A stretch of DNA of 64,000 nt from Triplophysa rosa (GCF_024868665.1 NC_079893.1:15942769-16006768); one strand, 5' to 3'; positions 1 through 11,627 are shown, numbered from the stretch's first letter. Notes: a model not told the origin generated them from the sequence alone. Numbers and translations: made by a program.

Positions 1-303
1 TTTTACTCTCACAATGAGCTCATCATATTCGCATGCTACATTAGTAGGGCCCTATAATTTCCATGGAATCTGTCACATTTTTATGAATATATAAAACCAC
101 ACTCATTTGGACCATAAAGTACTGTAATACACACTGCAAACAGAGTAAGTTATAGCCTATGTGTAACAAGTGTAAATCAATTACACATCTATTCACCAAG
201 CTCTATGGGTCTTCAACCGGGGATCCACGACCCCTAAGGAGTCCGCTGTGGAACTGTAGGGGGTCCGCTGATTAATGTTTACTCACAGAGTACTTTTTAC
301 ACC

Positions 304-521
304 AGCAGCTGGGCTTTTTCCCGCATGCTCAGCGCAAGCGCTCTGCTCTCCATTTTTTCCACACTCAGCATACCTATGCTTGATGAAGCAGCACAGAATA
401 GGCGCCCGCAGATCTCCGCAGAAAATTTCTGTGGATTTTAGCGCTTTCTATTGACAAGTAGACACACACAACATGAGCGTGTTACTAGAATGCTGAGCAT
501 GCAGGAAAAAGCCCAGCTGTT
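304..521. repeat. Inverted repeat, about 30-bp arms
   Basis: A block containing GCTGGGCTTTTTCCCGCATG (304-334) recurs reverse-complemented at 492-521 with a few mismatches. The spacer includes the words AGATCTCCGCAGAA and GTGGATTTTAGCGCTT, which reappear in diverged form near 44515-44690. This is therefore one copy of a dispersed repeat rather than a unique hairpin. Confidence 0.6.
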
Positions 522-1447
522 AACTGTGACAGATTTTAATGAGCCTGACGATGTGATATTTGAGATGTTTAAAACGAAACTAACCGCCGAAGACGTTCAG
601 TGAACGTATCTGTTATAAGACACCGCTGGATCATTTCAAATCCGTTCACAATAAGAATGAACGACAGGCGAAATCTCTTGTAAGTTTTATTTGAAGTTAT
701 CTTCACGTTGTGTTTTGTGAACATGCGGAAAAGTGTCATTATATACTTTTTCTTACAGTACAATATATAAATATGGTCTTGACATGGACCTTTTCTGTTG
801 GTTCAAATGAATTCAGAGTAATTTGGTCAGGTGTATTCAGAGTTTAAACAGTCTTGGCATTAATCAATAACAACTTTTTAAATAAGCAGAACTAAATCTG
901 ATTTTAAATTTAAATGCATAGACAGGCAGCATTTTAAGACTATTTGAACACATTTACACATATTTATATGTGTGTACAAATGTAAACACATTTAAAACTA
1001 TTCTATGGAATTCTGCAGGTTTTTTCCCAAATTTTAAACTGAAATTAACAAAAAAAGTCTGCAGATTTCGTATGGCCCTACTTATGAGGGAAAACAAATT
1101 GGAAAAAAAAGTTTTTTTTGTGAGCAAAACCTATGAGGGAAGATTTACGCACATCAGGATAACTAAAAGTATGTGATTTAAAGATTTAAATTCATGTAAT
1201 GCGGCTCTTAAAAAAATAATTTGGCGCCTGCTTTTTCCCCCTACAGGAGCCAATGGCTCCTTAATGGTGGAGTGGTTGATTTGGAAGGTGCTAACTTTAG
1301 CCTGCTAGCCCTGAAATTATAATCCCACCCTCTATGCGATTCGCCATCCAAACCCACGCCTCCTCCAAACACATGAATGTATTTAGTAAATCCACGTAAC
1401 GAATTACAAACTAAATCCATTAAATTCTTCTAGAAGCATGTACATAC

Positions 1448-1670
1448 CTGTCCAAAAGAAAGAGAGCAACCATGGTATCGTCTTTCAGACCCTTTGCCTG
1501 CCAGGCAGTCTCCATCGTGTAAAAGCTGAACTGATGTTAATTTGAGTTTTTCCTCTTTCATGATCCAGACGTTTTTTCGTCACTGCTTTTTCAAAAACTG
1601 ACTTTCGTTTTGTAGATTTACTTGTTGTCGGTTCCGCAGGAAAGTTTGATTGTTGCTGATTGTCTGCCAT
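1448..1670 (-). pseudogene. 5' coding exon of a transposon-linked gene, frameshifted
   Basis: A minus-strand ATG at 1670 opens a lysine/arginine-rich N-terminus beginning MADNQQQSNF and leading into a block INISSAFTRWR. About 25 nt later a different frame gives GLKDDTMVALFLLD, followed by a good splice donor CAG|GTATGTA at 1448/1447. Together this resembles the 'F.RWR.L....GLKSD..VALFLLD' first exon that I know from multicopy fish proteins of unknown function. I cannot name the family. The frame change near 1495 (about one nucleotide) indicates a dead copy. No downstream exon was found in the window (it would lie to the left of 1448). The in-frame extension upstream of MADNQ carries no recognisable feature. 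Confidence 0.45.
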
Positions 1671-2470
1671 TCTCCCTACATTGACACAGCGGACGTGAGC
1701 GCGCTGCGGCGCTGATGACGTATGGTCTGCGTGAACAGGGTGCGCAGTGGTATGCAAAATACATTGGCTGAAAATGTACACATGAGCAGTCACAGCGTTC
1801 GGCCAGAACGTTTTGATTGGGCGAACGTTTTTTGGTTCTACTCCTTTCACAGACGAAATATAATTATAAAAATATTATTTGACCACTATAATTGTTGATT
1901 GCTATCAGGATGTAAAGAGATTTCCAACCAACATGACAAAAAATGTTTCTGGAAAGGATCACCCACCACGCCTTTAAATGATTTTTTTTGTCTGGAGCCC
2001 TCACATGGGTACAAAACTGTTATAACCTGTTCACTTTAAGCTGAGCACCTGCATCTAGACAAAAACTTCCCTTCAGGCAGCAGAAGCGATAGAAGAAACG
2101 TTACATCTGCATCATAATAAAACAGGTAGGGCCTTAATCCTTTAAATTTAGAATCCGTGTATTCTCTCCCTTCCAATGAGTGTAGAGTGAGCATGAAAGG
2201 AGTTGCGTGCAAACAAAGTGCATTGTCATTCGTTTCTCAACTTGGAAGGCTATTTAATACCGTTTTAACTTGTTAAAGCTGTAAAGCGCTAATTTGACAG
2301 GCAAATGACACCATACCGCTTCTGCATCATAAACTCCCGACAAAACGCTCGCGTCGCGTACAGTGATGGTGCAAGTCAAACAAGTTTCCCCCAAAATACC
2401 ACGGACTCGTTGCATGTTGCTCTCCAGAAAGTGTAACAGCCGTGACAATACAGATGAAAGAAAACGGAGC

Positions 2471-3178
2471 TAGGGCTGTCACGATTATAAAATAATCGTC
2501 TCATCGCGATTGTTTGGCCTCATCGCGATGGTTTCAGATCATCGCAATTATTTCACATCTCTATAGAAGACACTAGGGGGAGCTGTAGTGCATCTGCATA
2601 TGACATATTTTAGTGTATTGATTGTAACTAAAGCATTGTGATACTTGTAAAATGTACCACCACTTCACAATAAAAACTAAAGCATATACCATAAAAATAA
2701 CCTGCAGTACAATTTAATATTATTTAAGATAATCTCAGTGTGAAAACCAGTCTACCAAAATTTTATTAACATAGAAGTAAAATTTTATTGTATCTTGTAA
2801 GTGAGAAAAAAACAGACTAGAAGCAATTCTATGACTGATAACATATCAATGGTGGCTTCACTCCTGATCAATTTACTTAATTTACAAGTATATGGCAGTT
2901 GTATTATTGACAGGTAAAAGCCTAAACCTAAAATATATGATAAACCAATATTTTCCGATGTATTTCCAAGAAAAAAAAAACATATTTTTTATATTCAGAA
3001 CAATATGGTCGTTTCAAAGCTGAATCAAAAATGTATGAGAATTAAATGTCAAAGCTCTAAAACAGACAATTAATCGCCATAATCGTCAAAGCCCTAAAAG
3101 AAACAATTAATGGTCATAATCGCAATGATTTACTAGACAATTAATCGTCAGCCAAATTTCATAATCGTGACAGCCCTA
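2471..3178. mobile_element. Non-autonomous hAT element (708 bp)
   Basis: The left end TAGGGCTGTCACGATTAT is matched by the inverted right end ATAATCGTGACAGCCCTA. The flanks carry an 8-bp target duplication with one mismatch: AACGGAGC at 2463-2470 and AACGGACC at 3179-3186. The interior is AT-rich, repeats ATCG-containing words near both ends, and has no transposase ORF. It is inserted in the older hAT-like element 204-3650. Confidence 0.9.
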
Positions 3179-3708
3179 AACGGACCTCAGAATTATAAAA
3201 GAGCAGCGTGTTCTGCACTCAGAGAGAAGCAAAAAAATAGCACTTAATAAAACGGCCTGCTTTTACAACAGAATGCATAACATCTGTCCCGATTTCTCTT
3301 GCATCCTGAGACAACATCTACCTCCACTAGACCAGACTTTGTGCTATTAACCTGGGTCAGTCATCTCATTTAAGTCTTAATAAACTTAAAGCTAAGTAAA
3401 TGTTTATGGTCCATCTCACAGTAAAATGAAAATGTATGGTGCTGAAAGTCCCTTAAAATAATCAATATATTTTAACAATAAAAAATAATACACAGAAAAT
3501 GATGTATGTGCAACAATAGCATGCATAATAGTGCCGTGACAATATGGGTTGTTTATATTTAAATAGCTCTGTTTTACACATTTAGTATCAGGGGTCCATG
3601 CATCTCTCATCTAAGGGGTCCTTGCCCCGAATAAATGTTGAAGATCCCTGCTCTGTAACCAATTGAATAAGGCTATTCTGGGTAAGAAAAGCTGATTTAG
3701 CGCGTTAC

Positions 3709-4071
3709 CAGGAGTATAAAGCCGAATCCTCTGTCTCGGTTGATGAACACCTCGTTGGCCTCGCTATATTTTAAAAACAGTTTCTTGAAATCTTCCTCTG
3801 TTATATCCGTTGGTAGATTACCGACAAACAGTCGGCATCTCTGATTAAAAGTTTTCTCGTCGGGTTTTCTGTTTTTTTTTAACTCTATAGCATCCTCTTT
3901 TGAAACGGTTTCAGAGTAGAATGCAGAATTATGGTCCCACGACGACAGAGTTCCTGCCTCCATGTATCCGCTGCGGTCTGCTGGAGATTCTATGTTGAGT
4001 TTTACATTCTGGGGTTTCGAGGACGGAACAGTATTTTCAGTGTTTACCTCTTTAAGATTATGCTTTTCCAT
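3709..4071 (-). CDS. pspc1: PSPC1-like paraspeckle protein, first coding exon (partial gene)
   Basis: This exon encodes 121 residues from ATG 4071 down to a splice donor CTG|GTAACG at 3709/3708 (phase 0). Residues from about 79 onward are the first half of RRM1 of the DBHS family (PSPC1/NONO/SFPQ): [19 protein letters not shown] followed by [15 protein letters not shown]2 is LFVGNL and RNP1 is RGFGF. The wording QRC and INRDRGFGF fits PSPC1 better than NONO. DBHS proteins are nuclear RNA-binding dimers of paraspeckles involved in splicing, retention and transcription. Where the family normally has FIRL this exon has FILL; that may be a polymorphism, a paralogue feature or decay. The remaining exons would lie left of this window edge, beyond an intron of at least 3.7 kb filled with transposons. 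The low-complexity N-terminus is not conserved enough to check. Confidence 0.82.
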
Positions 4072-4212
4072 AGCTATGAAGACTTAACGTCTAATACAAC
4101 AACGGTTCGTTTTAAGTTTTCTTTTCCTTGAATCTCCACAGTTTATATGTAACTGCGGAAAAGACAACACGTCTTCGACTAGCAAACGAGTGAGTTTACT
4201 TCTTGTTTTTTA
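4072..4212. promoter_or_regulatory. Putative bidirectional promoter region
   Basis: This short interval separates the minus-strand pspc1-like start codon (4071) from a plus-strand ATG in a GCGGCTGG context (4213). It contains no clear TATA box in either direction. The head-to-head spacing of about 140 bp between two start codons suggests a shared promoter, but this is inference only. Confidence 0.3.
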
Positions 4213-4285
4213 ATGGCGGCTGGCAAACCAGCTTTCGCTGCATTTCCGCCACCTATTGAGCTGGAGTGTGGAGACCAAGGAGGAG
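4213..4285 (+). CDS. Possible first exon of a gene divergent from pspc1
   Basis: The ATG sits in a good Kozak-like setting (TTAATGG) and reads about 24 residues, MAAGKPAFAAFPPPIELECG and a short glycine-rich tail. It runs into a strong donor sequence GGAG|GTGAGG at 4285/4286. I do not recognise the protein. Support is limited to the start context, the proline/alanine-rich 'MAAG' beginning common in vertebrate first exons, the donor, and the head-to-head position next to pspc1. No second exon is visible downstream, where only transposons follow for at least 13 kb. Confidence 0.35.
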
Positions 4286-4422
4286 GTGAGGTCAGAGGGA
4301 GATGGGGGCCGTTTCTCAATTCCAAGAAGGCAAAGAACGGACTTGTGTCCTTACTAGATCGGACTTGGCAACTTCAAACTCGGGAGGACGCAGTCTGGTT
4401 ATATTAGGCTGCGTCCAAATAC

Positions 4423-5400
4423 GGCCCTGGCCCAAATGGCGCACTTCGGTCTTGTGGACCTCCTCCGAGTCCACACTTGATGATGTCAGGAAGTGCAGAT
4501 CTGTAGGGCACTAGGCACGAGTCCACAAGGGTACATGGGAGTGCATTTTGGGACAGACTTGAGGACATCACGCCGGAAAGAGCAAGCGGTGCTTTCTAAT
4601 CACTCTCGCGGTACTTGTTGTCATTCGCTGATCAGTCTGCGCAGCGCTGCGTGAAGTCGACCACTTGTTGTCCCATTGTTGTTATTTGGGACTGGAGCTG
4701 CCGGTTTTTATTGTTCTGTATTTCATATGTTTGTATTTCATATGTTGATATGCCACCCGAGCATTATGCAATAGATACTTATGTTTGTAATGCATTCATT
4801 TGTCATGACGTCATGTATGTATATTTATTAATTTGTTTACACTATACTTAATGTGCATATAATGTGTTCTTAATATGCATATATGTTGTTATTTAATATT
4901 TCTCTATAATACAGAAGCTGTGTTGTTCAGCCTTACAGAGCCCAGAGACAACTAGATATAAATCTACAACAAAACATGGCTTATTACCTTAAGTAAGAAA
5001 ATGCACTACATTAAAATATTTTATTCTTGAATAGCTGGCTCAATAGAAAATAAATAAGCAATAATACGAATAAGTAACTAATTAATAAATTATTTTTTAA
5101 TTTGATCAAAGGATACATTTAAAAATGTATCCTTCATGTTTATATGTTTGGCATCCACGACACTCCTCCCTCCGTTCTGGGATTGGGAGGATTCCTGGGT
5201 AGGGGACTTCAGTGGAGTCTGCATCAATGCGGGCTTCGCCGAAGACCGCATCGAGGGCATAAAGGAGGCGCTCGCGAGCAGACTTCTGAGCGCTAAGAAG
5301 ACAAATGGAACACTCTACGGACTCGTAGACTTGGCGAGAACGCGCAATTTAAGTCCACGAGACCTCAAGTCCACATGAAGTGCGCCATTTGGCACAGGGC
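4423..5400. mobile_element. Non-autonomous hAT-like element (978 bp)
   Basis: The left end GGCCCTGGCCCAAATGGCGC is inverted at the right end as GCGCCATTTGGCACAGGGC. The 8-bp sequence CCAAATAC is duplicated exactly at 4415-4422 and 5401-5408. Further inverted similarity extends about 60 bp inward with GTGGAC-rich words. The interior is AT-rich, with a short hairpin around 5110-5133 (AGGATACATTT and its complement), and encodes nothing convincing. A single related end (GGCCCTGTCCCAAATGGCGC) occurs at about 45682-45701. Confidence 0.85.
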
Positions 5401-5408
5401 CCAAATAC

Positions 5409-5955
5409 CCCCACTTGCGGTCTTGGCCACTTGAGAGCGCGTGCACGCGACAGGAAGGAAGAGCGCGAGTGTGTCCAATGTCTTAAAATGCCAAAGGGCA
5501 GTGCGCTTAACGCACACTAAATCCCCACTAGCTTGAATACCGCTTCGGAGCGGTATTAAGGCTAAGCGTATCCATCATGCATCATGTTCTGGATATGAAT
5601 CATGAGACCTTTTGCTCGGGTCTCGCAAGATGTTGCGGAAAGCTTTCCAGTGTATGTTATACTACTGCTTTTTAATGTTATATCATTATTCATTCTATGT
5701 TTGGCTAACATGTGTTTTTCTTTTGTTTTAGTTTTTTGGGTACAGCTGCTTTGATACAATACAAATAAAGCGCTATAAAAATAAATCTGTCTTGACTTGA
5801 CTATATAATTAGATATTACATATAATTTCGTAGTAAAACGTAGTGTTACATATTTATTGGTGAAAACTCCAGAGTTATGTATTTTGTAAAACTGCTTTTT
5901 ATCTCATAATTAGAAACACCACATTAATTAACGTTACATGTTTGCATGTGCTAAA
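5409..5955. other. Non-coding remnant between two transposons
   Basis: This stretch belongs to the small outer element. It contains a perfect hairpin at 5536-5557 (arms AATACCGCT and AGCGGTATT around four bases). At 5740-5801 is a piece resembling a LINE 3' tail: AATAAAGCGCTATAAAAATA followed by repeats of CTTGA. I see no gene. Confidence 0.5.
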
Positions 5956-6000
5956 TATGGAAGCCCAATTCCGCCACGTGATAAAAAAAATCAGGCTCTA

Positions 6001-6489
6001 AAAAGTCATAATTATGAGATAAAAAGTCGAAATTTATTAGATAAAAAGTCGAAATTATGAGATACAAAAATCGAAATTATGAGATAAAAAATCATAATTA
6101 CGAGATAAAAAGTCATAATTATGAGATAAAAAGTCGAAATTATGAGATACAAAAATCGAAATTATGAGATAAAAAGACATAATTATGAGATAAAAAGTCA
6201 TAATTATGAGATAAAAAGTCGAAATTATGAGATACAAAAATCGAAATTATGAGATAAAAAGTCGAAATTATGAGATAAAAAGTCAAAATTATGAGATAAA
6301 AAGTCATAATTATGAGATAAAAAGTCATAATTATGAGATAAAAAATCGAAATTATGAGATACAAAAGTCGAAATTATGAGATAAAAAATCGAAATTATGA
6401 GATACAAAAATCGAAATTATGAGATAAAAAATCGAAATTATGAGATAAAAAGTCATAATTATGAGATTAAAAGTCTTAATTATGAGATA
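6001..6489. repeat. Left subterminal array, about 23 copies of a 21-bp unit
   Basis: The unit is close to AAAAAGTCATAATTATGAGAT, with variants in which CATAATTATGAG becomes CGAAATTATGAG and GTC becomes ATC. The core TCATAATTATGA is a 12-bp palindrome. The array directly follows the terminal inverted repeat and is mirrored at the right end of the same element, so it is part of an extended end and a likely protein-binding platform. Long ORFs through it (I/F/Y-rich) are repeat artefacts. Confidence 0.95.
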
Positions 6490-6560
6490 GCCTGTGAATT
6501 GCTGAAAGACGACATGGCGCGGCTAACAGAACCTTACTGAAGACCAGGCAAAGCACCCAA
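6490..6560 (+). other. Predicted 5' untranslated exon of the SAM-HECT gene
   Basis: The first unique sequence inside the left array runs into an ideal donor, CAA|GTAAGTG, at 6560/6561. This lies on the same strand as, and upstream of, the coding exon at 8673. The exon start is not defined by sequence, and the assignment is inference from position and the splice site. Confidence 0.35.
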
Positions 6561-7030
6561 GTAAGTGATTAAATTATTAAATGGCATAAATTAAATGTTT
6601 AAATTAACATTTAAATACATAAGCATAATTGTGAATGGTCCCGTGTCCCTCTACGAAATGAAATCATATTTAGAACACGGGGAATTTAGAGCACACCTAT
6701 AGTTCTCACACGTTCAGCCAGACATCTGGCCATCGGGACTACCGGGGCATTCCCAGTGGGCCGCGGGCAATGTAAGTCGGTGGGCATGTTTATTTATCGC
6801 AACTATATAAATTTAATCAGTCAAACGTCAGTCAATGCGTCTCTGGCGGCATATAGCTGAGGCTAGCTGCAAGACAGCTAAGCAAATGCGTAGAGCGTGT
6901 GATAAAGTGTATCTATTGCATGAGTTTATGTTTGTATTTGGCGTGCTGTAAACGCAGAAAGAACCTTTTGCATGCCTACAATATGAACGTGTTTCGTGCA
7001 CATAAACTCGTGCTATACATACGCAGTATA

Positions 7031-8073
7031 CAGAGGCGGATTAACCATATGGGCAATTGGGCAAGTGCCCAGGGGCACCAAGACTTTAGGGGCACCAAAT
7101 AAACCCGCAATACAAAATATATATTTTTTATAAATGTACATAAGCACTTGTTTTTTAAGACTTAAGTCACGTATCTGCGCTAAATAGGGGTGGCACCATG
7201 TGCGGGAATACCCCCACTTTCAGATAAAAATGGTTCTGTCCTCCGCACTTTTTCGACACACCTCCGCCAATATTCCCGCCCATGTTATCTGGTTAGTTAC
7301 ATAGATTTGAGTGAATTAACATTCAGCCAATCACAAGTGACTGCTATCAAAACAGATGGAAGCGGGAACGATGCAGAGCGCATTGTTGTAGCGGAGACTA
7401 ACTAAATGCGGGGATTAGCACTGATTAATAAAGGTATATATACATGGCATGCGTCAGAAATAAGATGTTATAGTGCCGATAATGTATGCTAATAATAGTA
7501 GTGGAGGTAAGGCCACTATTGAAGATCCAAACCTGGGTTTTAAAGTGAAAGTGAAGAACGGTGGTCATCACTATAGCATCAATTCATATGTGTCTTTTAG
7601 TGGAGTACACTTTTATCTTAGTACTTATGTGATCGTTTAGTAAGAAGAATATACACAACTGTGCTTAAATAGAGCGTTTGAATAGCTGTATAGCAGTTAA
7701 AATAGTAACAATAACGTTTCATGTTATTTATGAATAACCTTGCTATACATTGTCAAAAAAATGTTAGTGATTTTTTTAAACTACATCAAAACCTGAAATG
7801 TAACATTACAACAGAAAGCAGGTGCCCCTTAACTACAGTAGGCCTAATTGTTAAAAATACTTAATGAAAAAGAGTTGTTTTTGTGTTCTATTCTACAAAA
7901 GTGTCATGTTAATGTATAATTCTTGTAAAATAGTATATTGTAAATTGCTGAGTTTCATTCTTATAAAATCTTTTAATAAATCTTTTAATGAGTGGATTCT
8001 TGCGTGTGGGTTGATGGGGGGGCACCTCTGGGGCTGTTGCCCAGGGGCACCATGAGGTCTTAATACGCCTCTG
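7031..8073. mobile_element. Non-autonomous hAT element (1043 bp)
   Basis: The ends CAGAGGCGGATTAA and, inverted, CAGAGGCGTATTAA are followed by inverted GGGCA/GCCCAGGGGCACC blocks. The perfect 8-bp duplication GCAGTATA lies at 7023-7030 and 8074-8081. There is no transposase ORF; the interior is AT-rich. It is inserted in the first intron of the SAM-HECT gene of the 11-kb transposon. Confidence 0.95.
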
Positions 8074-8529
8074 GCAGTATAGATAGGGTAGCCTATAGGA
8101 CTTACAAACGCGATGAGACGGACATTTATGTGAATTAAATATTTCGCCAGGACATCACACAAATTAAAAAAGCATTTTGGGAATAATATGTGTAATAATA
8201 AATAATAATATTTTCTTTTTTAATTTTTCGGATTCTCTTTTATATTTTGTGACCATGTTTTGCATGGGGCACATTTAAACGTAAATAGGCCAAGTTATTT
8301 ATTTAAAACTGTAATAGGCCAACTTCGAAAAGGTCCACAAACATGTTTGTTAATTTATCATGCTGACCTTCAAATTGTTAAACTTGGTATTCCTTTACTT
8401 ACACGTGATAGCCTACATACATTACGTGTAATGTTAATCACTAAATTGTAACTACATGGCTGCATTTAATAGAACGAAGTTATATGTATAGGCTATATGT
8501 CTGAATTAATTCTTGCATTGATCTTTCAG

Positions 8530-8558
8530 CACATAAGAGCAAAAATAAATAATTCAAG
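8530..8558 (+). other. Predicted small untranslated exon of the SAM-HECT gene
   Basis: Twenty-nine bases are bounded by an acceptor (ATCTTTCAG) and a donor (CAAG|GTAAGTTT), both close to consensus, between the predicted first exon and the first coding exon. There is no ATG in it. Support comes only from the splice-site quality and the position. Confidence 0.35.
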
Positions 8559-8672
8559 GTAAGTTTAAAGAATTGTTTGACTATAACTTATTACAACATT
8601 TTTGAACAACAATTACAGCATTTTTTCTCCATGTTTGCTCTGCAATAGTCAGTTGTGTGGAAATGTTCCAGG

Positions 8673-8747
8673 ATGGATGACCTTTGTGACTTTTTAAAGT
8701 TAAGAAATGTTTCCGAGGACACCATACAGCGAATGCAACAGGATAAG
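8673..8747 (+). CDS. SAM-HECT protein, first coding exon (SAM domain, first half)
   Basis: The ATG lies just after an acceptor (GTTCCAG|G). Twenty-five codons, beginning MDDLCDFLKLRNVSEDTI, lead to a donor AAG|GTATTC in phase 0. Joined to the exon that begins after TTTTTGCAG at 12314 (IDCSVLQFMTDDQLKEYLPS), this makes a complete helical SAM-like domain of about 55 residues. Neither half is complete alone, which is the main support for the exon. The intron between them is 3.57 kb and holds a Tc1 element and a SINE. This exon is too short to stand out in ORF scans. Confidence 0.75.
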
Positions 8748-9658
8748 GTATTCATATGAATTGTTTAAATTTATGGGCCTAGGGATGGGCCTAGGGATGC
8801 CCCTTTTATGTAAAATGTAAACCCTGGTGATACCAAAAGACTTATATTAATTATAAAAGCAGTAATTGTAGTAGATAACAATATCTTTCTACTATCGCAA
8901 AATATTTTTATGATCAAACTTGCGGAGGGGTTGAGTAGGAAGGTTGGCTTTGGGGGCTTAAGCCACTTGATTGAAAAACTTTTCACTTAACAAATAAATA
9001 CATTTATATTATTATGACTTCTTAAACTTCTTTATGTGACGCAGGTTGTGGTAGGTTATAGCGTTTATTTTACACAATTAAACGCAGCTCTGAAGCGCTA
9101 CTTGTGTCGTGCTGTTAAACAGTACCTGATCCAGCCAGCAGGTGTCACTGTTTCAACAAGCGTCATTCAAGAGCTGAAGTGTTATAAAACAGCTGATCTG
9201 CAAAATTAACTACTAAAATTAAAAAAAGCCTACTTATTTCTAAATTCTAAGCGTAATATTTATTACTGTTTAAAATTTTGTAATTTTACAGTATAATCAA
9301 GGTGTAGGCCTTTGTCATGGAGTACAGTGGGGATTAGGCACTTTCGTTTTTAATGTGCACATTTGAACAACACAAATGTTGTTAAGATGGCTGTATGCTT
9401 ATTAAATTAAATTTATATTATGTATAAAACAATGTATTAAATTATCAAGGGCATTTGATTACAAATGACATATGATAACAAGGACATATGGACACTGTCA
9501 TATGTTATATGCTCAAGCTAAGTTGGCAAGATAATTTTGTGTTGAGATCATTTAAGTCTCTTTGCAGTGTATTGCACTGCTCTTGTGGACCAGGTTTAAA
9601 AGGCTGAGTCTATACAAGCTTTAGGTCATCTCTGAGAATCTTGCTCAAACATACTGTA

Positions 9659-11245
9659 CAGTCCTGCTCACCATTATTGGCACCCTTGGTAAATATGAGC
9701 AAAGAAGGCTGTAAAAATAAATCTGCATTGTTTCTCCTTTTAATCTTTTATTTAAAAAATCTACAATATTCCAACATTTCATTGAAGGAAAACAATTTGA
9801 AGGGGAATATCACATTGAGAAAAAAATGTTTTTCTTCCATATATGTTGGCCGCAATTATTGGCACCCTTGTATTTAATTCACCCCGCAACCTTAATTTAT
9901 AAGAAAATCAGCTCTGAGTGTTTTCTTTTCAGTCTGATGAGGTTTGAGATTACATTGAGAGTCATCTGAGTCCATTCCTCCATAAAGAATTTCTCCAGAT
10001 CCTTCAAATGTTGGTCCTCCCTCTTCTTCAGTTCATATCACTCATTTTCTATAGGGTTCGGGTCAGGGAACTGGGATGGCTGTGGCAGGATCTTGATTTT
10101 GTGTTCAGTGACCCATTTTTTATTGATGTTGATGTTTATTTTGAACCAATGTGCTGATGGACGATCTAACCACGACCCATTATAATATTTCTAGCAGAGC
10201 AAGTCAGGTTTTGATTTTTTTACTTGTTGGTATTTGATATAAAACATGATGACATGTATCTGAACAAAATGTCCAGAACCTCTGGTATAAAAATAGGTTC
10301 ACAACAATGAAGATCTGGTGACATTTAACTGTTGACATGGGGCATTCTTTTATCCCTGTGTGCACCAAACCTATCTTGTGTTATTGCTGCCAAAAAAACT
10401 ATTTTTCATTCCATATGGCCATAGACCTCAGTCCTGGTTGAAGTTCCAGTACGGCAGATTAATACGGTGCAGTTTATTTTTTGCATAAGAGCAGAAGATT
10501 TGTTTCTTGAACAGTGTCCCAAACAACTTGTGCTGATGGAGGTGCAGTTTTCCTTTATTTTTATTAAATGCTTTCTGACCCAAAAATTCAACTGATTACT
10601 GCAATTTTCCATCTGTGCTCTTTGAAGAGTCTTTGGCCACTCAAATTCTTCTCCTAGTTGTGCGTTGAGACAATATAGACACACGTCCTGTTTCAAGCTG
10701 ATTTTCAACATCTCCAGTCCATTACAACTTCTTGATCATTGCCCTGATGTTGGAAATGACATTGTTTATTCTTTTAACTATTTCCTTAAAGCCATTTTGT
10801 ATTTTGTGTAGCTCAACAGAACTATATCGCACATCAGAACTAGATTCTTTGGTTTTATCCATTGTGATAAATGATTAAGAGGGGTTTGGGCTTTGTGTTA
10901 CTAATATTTATTCTCCTGTGCAACAAGAAGTCATAACTGGACAACGTCATGTTTCTAGTCACCTTGGTGTGCTAAGAAAATGTAAATATCAATGGGAATA
11001 TACTTGGGAGGTATTTTACTCATAAGAATTTCTAGGGGTACCAATAATTGTGGCCAGGGTGTATTAGTGAAAAAAAATTCTCAATGTGATATTTCCCCCA
11101 CTTCAAATTGTTTTACTTTAATGAAATGTTGGAATATTGTATATATTTTTAAATAAAAGATCAAAAGGAGAAACAATGTAGATTTATTTTTACAGCCTTC
11201 TTTGCTCATATTTACCAAGGGTGCCAATAATAGTGGAGGGCACTG
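9659..11245 (-). mobile_element. Tc1/mariner element (1587 bp), degenerate
   Basis: Long terminal inverted repeats of roughly 200 bp begin with CAGTCCTGCTCACCATTATTGG on the left and its near-complement on the right. Each is flanked by the TA target dinucleotide (9657-9658 and 11246-11247). Both ends repeat TTGGCACCCTTGGTAAATATG and an internal copy of TTGGCACCCTTG, the IR/DR arrangement of fish Tc1 elements. The transposase reads on the minus strand but is broken into fragments, the longest at 10406-10711. No intact DDE ORF remains. Confidence 0.93.
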
Positions 11246-11471
11246 TAGGTGGAGCAGTGTGATGTTTTTGTAATGTAAGTGTTAATTTTTCCAGGATATT
11301 TTGAGTAATCTGAAGTACACATCTATTTGTCAGCTGTAGGATTCTCAGAATGCCATTGTCAGTTATTAGGCATAGTGATACCAGTCATCTATATGATATA
11401 ACTGAATATCTATTATATTGGTATACCTTTTACATTGTTTTTTGGGGTTGGGGGTGAATCAGTCATTCTCC

Positions 11472-11627
11472 CCATGTTGCTGTAGTTCAGTTGGTAGAGC
11501 ATTGCACTAGTAACTCAAAACCATGGTTCCCAGGGAACATATTGATAAAAGACATGTACTTTATAGACAAAATGCACTGTAAGTCGCTCTTGATAAAAAC
11601 ATCTGGCAAACGCATAAATGAAAATGT
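11472..11627 (+). mobile_element. tRNA-derived SINE
   Basis: A tRNA-like head contains an A-box-like TAGTTCAGTTGGTAGAGC. It is followed by a tail with the fish-wide 3' module GTAAGTCGCTCTTGATAAAA and CATCTGGCAAACGCATAAAT, known from LINE-related SINE tails. The B box is degraded (AAAACCATGGTTCC). It is inserted in the intron between the two SAM-coding exons. Confidence 0.75.

Larger units (their letters stand above)
204..3650. mobile_element. Diverged hAT-like element with nested insertions
   Basis: The two ends form an imperfect inverted repeat: the left end reads TATGGGTCTTCAACCGGGG and the right end, reverse-complemented, reads CAGGGATCTTCAACATTTA, both followed by a GACCCCT-type block. 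The CAGGG(A/G)TCTTCAAC terminus is typical of fish hAT elements. I could not find a convincing 8-bp duplication (flanks share only CTCT), so the element is old or the ends are slightly misplaced. It lies in the first intron of the pspc1-like gene. It contains the exon remnant at 1448-1670 and the younger MITE at 2471-3178. I see nothing recognisable in 525-1440 or 1861-2470. Confidence 0.5.

Noticed and set aside
204..3658. A perfect 8-bp duplication for the outer hAT-like element
   Set aside because: The best pairing (AGCTCTAT against TGCTCTGT) matches only six of eight bases and shifts the ends inward, so I did not claim it.
4302..5378. Several small ORFs between 4.3 and 5.4 kb
   Set aside because: They cross the ends and interior of the 978-bp non-autonomous element and show no conserved features.
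6055..6407. Overlapping minus-strand ORFs rich in I, F, Y, S and H
   Set aside because: They are translations of the 21-bp array (a multiple of three) and appear in several frames and again at the other end of the element.
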